The position numbers and the translations under genes were made by a program. From positions 1-8,323 of the forward strand of contig JAQTNZ010000083.1 in assembly GCA_028713595.1 (NCBI GenBank): a stretch of DNA of 8,323 bases. Reading direction: 5' to 3'. The notes under the pieces were generated by a model, which made no database searches, was not told the origin of the DNA, and saw only the letters and a list, made by a program, of their open reading frames with translations. The first letter of the stretch is position 1. Every line of letters starts with the position of its first letter. This document shows, one piece after another, positions 7,127 to 8,323 of this stretch. This DNA is from Methylovulum sp. Lineage in GTDB: Bacteria > Pseudomonadota > Gammaproteobacteria > Methylococcales > Methylomonadaceae.

Positions 7127-7921
7127 ATGTCACAACTCACGCCGGAAGGCCAACAACTCATCAACAACCTCGCGCAACGCTACCATTTTAGCACTGACGC
7201 GGTGCTTAGCCTTTTGCAATCGGTGCAGAACGGCAACGGTTCCATGGCGCAATTTAGCCATCCCGAATTCGGCGGCTCCGGGCAATGGATGCGCGGCGGC
7301 ATGATTATGATCGGCGATATGTTCAATAACGGCCTGAAAAACAGTGTCAGCAACCTATGCCAAGAACTCGCCAACCTGCTGGCTAACCAGCCTATCATCT
7401 GGCAAAGCCAATCTTTCCAAAGCCAAAACCCAGGCCACAACACCGCCCCAGTCAGCCTGTTTGTGCCCGCCACGGGCGGCAATAACGGCAACTGGTGGCC
7501 ACAAGGCTTGATGAACCCTAACAGCACCGGATCGCAAAACAATGTCCGCTATGCTTACTTTGCCAGTATCCGGCGTTTGGCCATTGAAGCCCACGGCCAT
7601 GTCACGCTGTACGATACCCTAGACCATCAGATCGGCGGGTTTTCCCAGCAACAATCGGGCGGCAGTTCCGTGACCTTCACTAGCCAACACGGTATTGTCG
7701 ATGTCCAAAACTTGCCGGTTATCTCCGTAGATAACGTACCGACCACGCCATCGATGCCAGTGCCGACGTTCACCGATACGCACGTTAACCCCGCCCCTGT
7801 GGCCGCGCAAGAAGCCGACATCTTTGGCGCGATTGAAAAATTGGCAGGTCTACGGGACAAGGGCATCTTAAGTGATGCCGAATTTAACGCTAAAAAATCC
7901 GAATTGTTAAGCCGTCTATAG
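7127..7921 (+). CDS. SHOCT-domain protein of unknown function
   Basis: 264 residues without signal peptide or membrane segment, so probably cytoplasmic. Residues 1-90 form a helical, conserved-looking domain (LTPEGQQLINNLAQRYHFST, then MAQFSHPEFGGSGQWMRGGM around 40-59). Residues 104-140 are rich in Gly, Asn and Trp (GGNNGNWWPQG at 117-127). A beta-rich part follows (YAYFASIRRLAIEAHGHVTL, 142-161, and YDTLDHQIGGFSQQQ, 162-176), then a Pro/Thr linker (204-227). The last 34 residues, DIFGAIEKLAGLRDKGILSD onward (231-264), are a clear SHOCT domain, a short C-terminal module that ends many otherwise unrelated proteins. The architecture seems familiar from other proteobacterial hypothetical proteins, but I know no function for it. 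GGAA at 7115-7118 is a weak ribosome site; six C precede the ATG. It appears to be transcribed alone. Confidence 0.85.
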   Translation: MSQLTPEGQQLINNLAQRYHFSTDAVLSLLQSVQNGNGSMAQFSHPEFGGSGQWMRGGMIMIGDMFNNGLKNSVSNLCQELANLLANQPIIWQSQSFQSQNPGHNTAPVSLFVPATGGNNGNWWPQGLMNPNSTGSQNNVRYAYFASIRRLAIEAHGHVTLYDTLDHQIGGFSQQQSGGSSVTFTSQHGIVDVQNLPVISVDNVPTTPSMPVPTFTDTHVNPAPVAAQEADIFGAIEKLAGLRDKGILSDAEFNAKKSELLSRL

Positions 7922-7981
7922 ACAAACAGGCCGTTAAGCGGTAAGAATAAAACTTGGTAAAAGCGCACAAAACCCTTAAAA

Positions 7982-8004
7982 TGTCCGCAAAGGACAGCGT
8001 TTTT
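7982..8004 (+). terminator. Possible short terminator after the SHOCT gene
   Basis: TGTCC (7982-7986), loop GCAAA, GGACA (7992-7996), then GCGTTTTT. The stem is only 5 bp but the T-run is good. It lies 60 bases after the stop codon and before the next gene, suggesting separate transcripts. Confidence 0.45.
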
Positions 8005-8042
8005 ATGTTCTTAATTATTTTCAACTACTTAACTAACGTTTC

Positions 8043-8323
8043 GTGAAAAATAAATTTTATAGATCTTTTCTGATAGGTGTTGGTCTGGCCATCATGACCA
8101 TGTCTGGCCATGCGGCCAAGCATAACCACGCCAGCCCTAAAAAAAGCCCGGCAGCGGTGGCCAAGCCTAGCCGCAAGCATAGCGTCATTCCGGTCAAGCA
8201 TAGCGAGCCGCGCACGGCACCTCATGCCTCACCTGCCAAATACGCGGCGTTACGCTCCCATAGCGTGCGCGGGCTGGTTCCGGTCAAACACACCCTATTG
8301 CGCCAACGGGCCGCGCAAAACCC
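8043..8323 (+). CDS. N-terminal part of a secreted, highly basic protein (runs off the window)
   Basis: 93 complete codons are visible and the frame is open at the right edge. The GTG start is preferred because an in-frame TAA stands nine bases upstream and because it yields a good Sec signal peptide: basic MKNKFYRS, hydrophobic FLIGVGLAIMTMSG (9-22), and a likely cleavage after Ala24 or Ala25 (GHAA). No clear ribosome site is present. The mature part is rich in Lys, His, Arg, Ala and Pro, like a disordered linker, and contains two related segments, HSVIPVKHS (46-54) and HSVRGLVPVKHT (73-84). Similar basic leaders precede periplasmic peptidoglycan enzymes such as S11-family D-Ala-D-Ala endopeptidases, but no catalytic motif falls inside the window, so the product stays unassigned. 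An ATG at 8094 would destroy the signal peptide. Confidence 0.75.
   Translation, partial: MKNKFYRSFLIGVGLAIMTMSGHAAKHNHASPKKSPAAVAKPSRKHSVIPVKHSEPRTAPHASPAKYAALRSHSVRGLVPVKHTLLRQRAAQN

Noticed and set aside
8094..8096. ATG as an alternative start of the right-edge gene
   Set aside because: It would remove the basic and most of the hydrophobic part of an otherwise well-formed signal peptide; the GTG at 8043 explains the sequence better.
1..8323. CRISPR array, insertion sequence, tRNA or rRNA
   Set aside because: No regularly spaced direct repeats, transposase-like frame, tRNA cloverleaf or rRNA-like stretch was seen on either strand.

Overview
The window looks like a chromosomal metabolic segment of a gammaproteobacterium of roughly 50% G+C. 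The gene set (a phosphorylase-kinase-type GH15 protein next to a hexokinase-family glucokinase, plus a type III glutamine synthetase) would suit a methanotroph of the Methylococcales. That assignment is an inference from gene content; no marker gene is present. I see no mobile element, tRNA, rRNA, CRISPR array or phage gene.

Layout. Positions 40-4265, minus strand, hold a two-gene operon: a 1082-residue GH15 / phosphorylase kinase alpha-beta-like protein, followed with an ATGA overlap by glucokinase (glk). Positions 4266-4673 are a divergent control region. Positions 4674-6848, plus strand, encode a complete 724-residue type III glutamine synthetase (glnN). Positions 6849-7126 carry three perfect hairpins in a row and an imperfect dyad. 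Positions 7127-7921 encode a 264-residue protein of unknown function ending in a SHOCT domain. From 8043 a GTG-started gene for a secreted, very basic protein runs off the right edge.

How the parts may work together. The minus-strand operon would act on alpha-glucans such as glycogen and phosphorylate the released glucose. The plus-strand gene assimilates ammonium. The most interesting observation is that the region between them carries a sigma-54-type -24/-12 element facing each way (GG-N10-GC), each placing a start point about 30 bases before its start codon. A 6-8 bp inverted repeat with a 7-base spacer lies about 75-80 bases upstream of each. This suggests joint nitrogen-responsive control of carbon-reserve use and ammonium assimilation. 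The leftward element overlaps a plausible sigma-70 promoter, so that half of the model is weaker.
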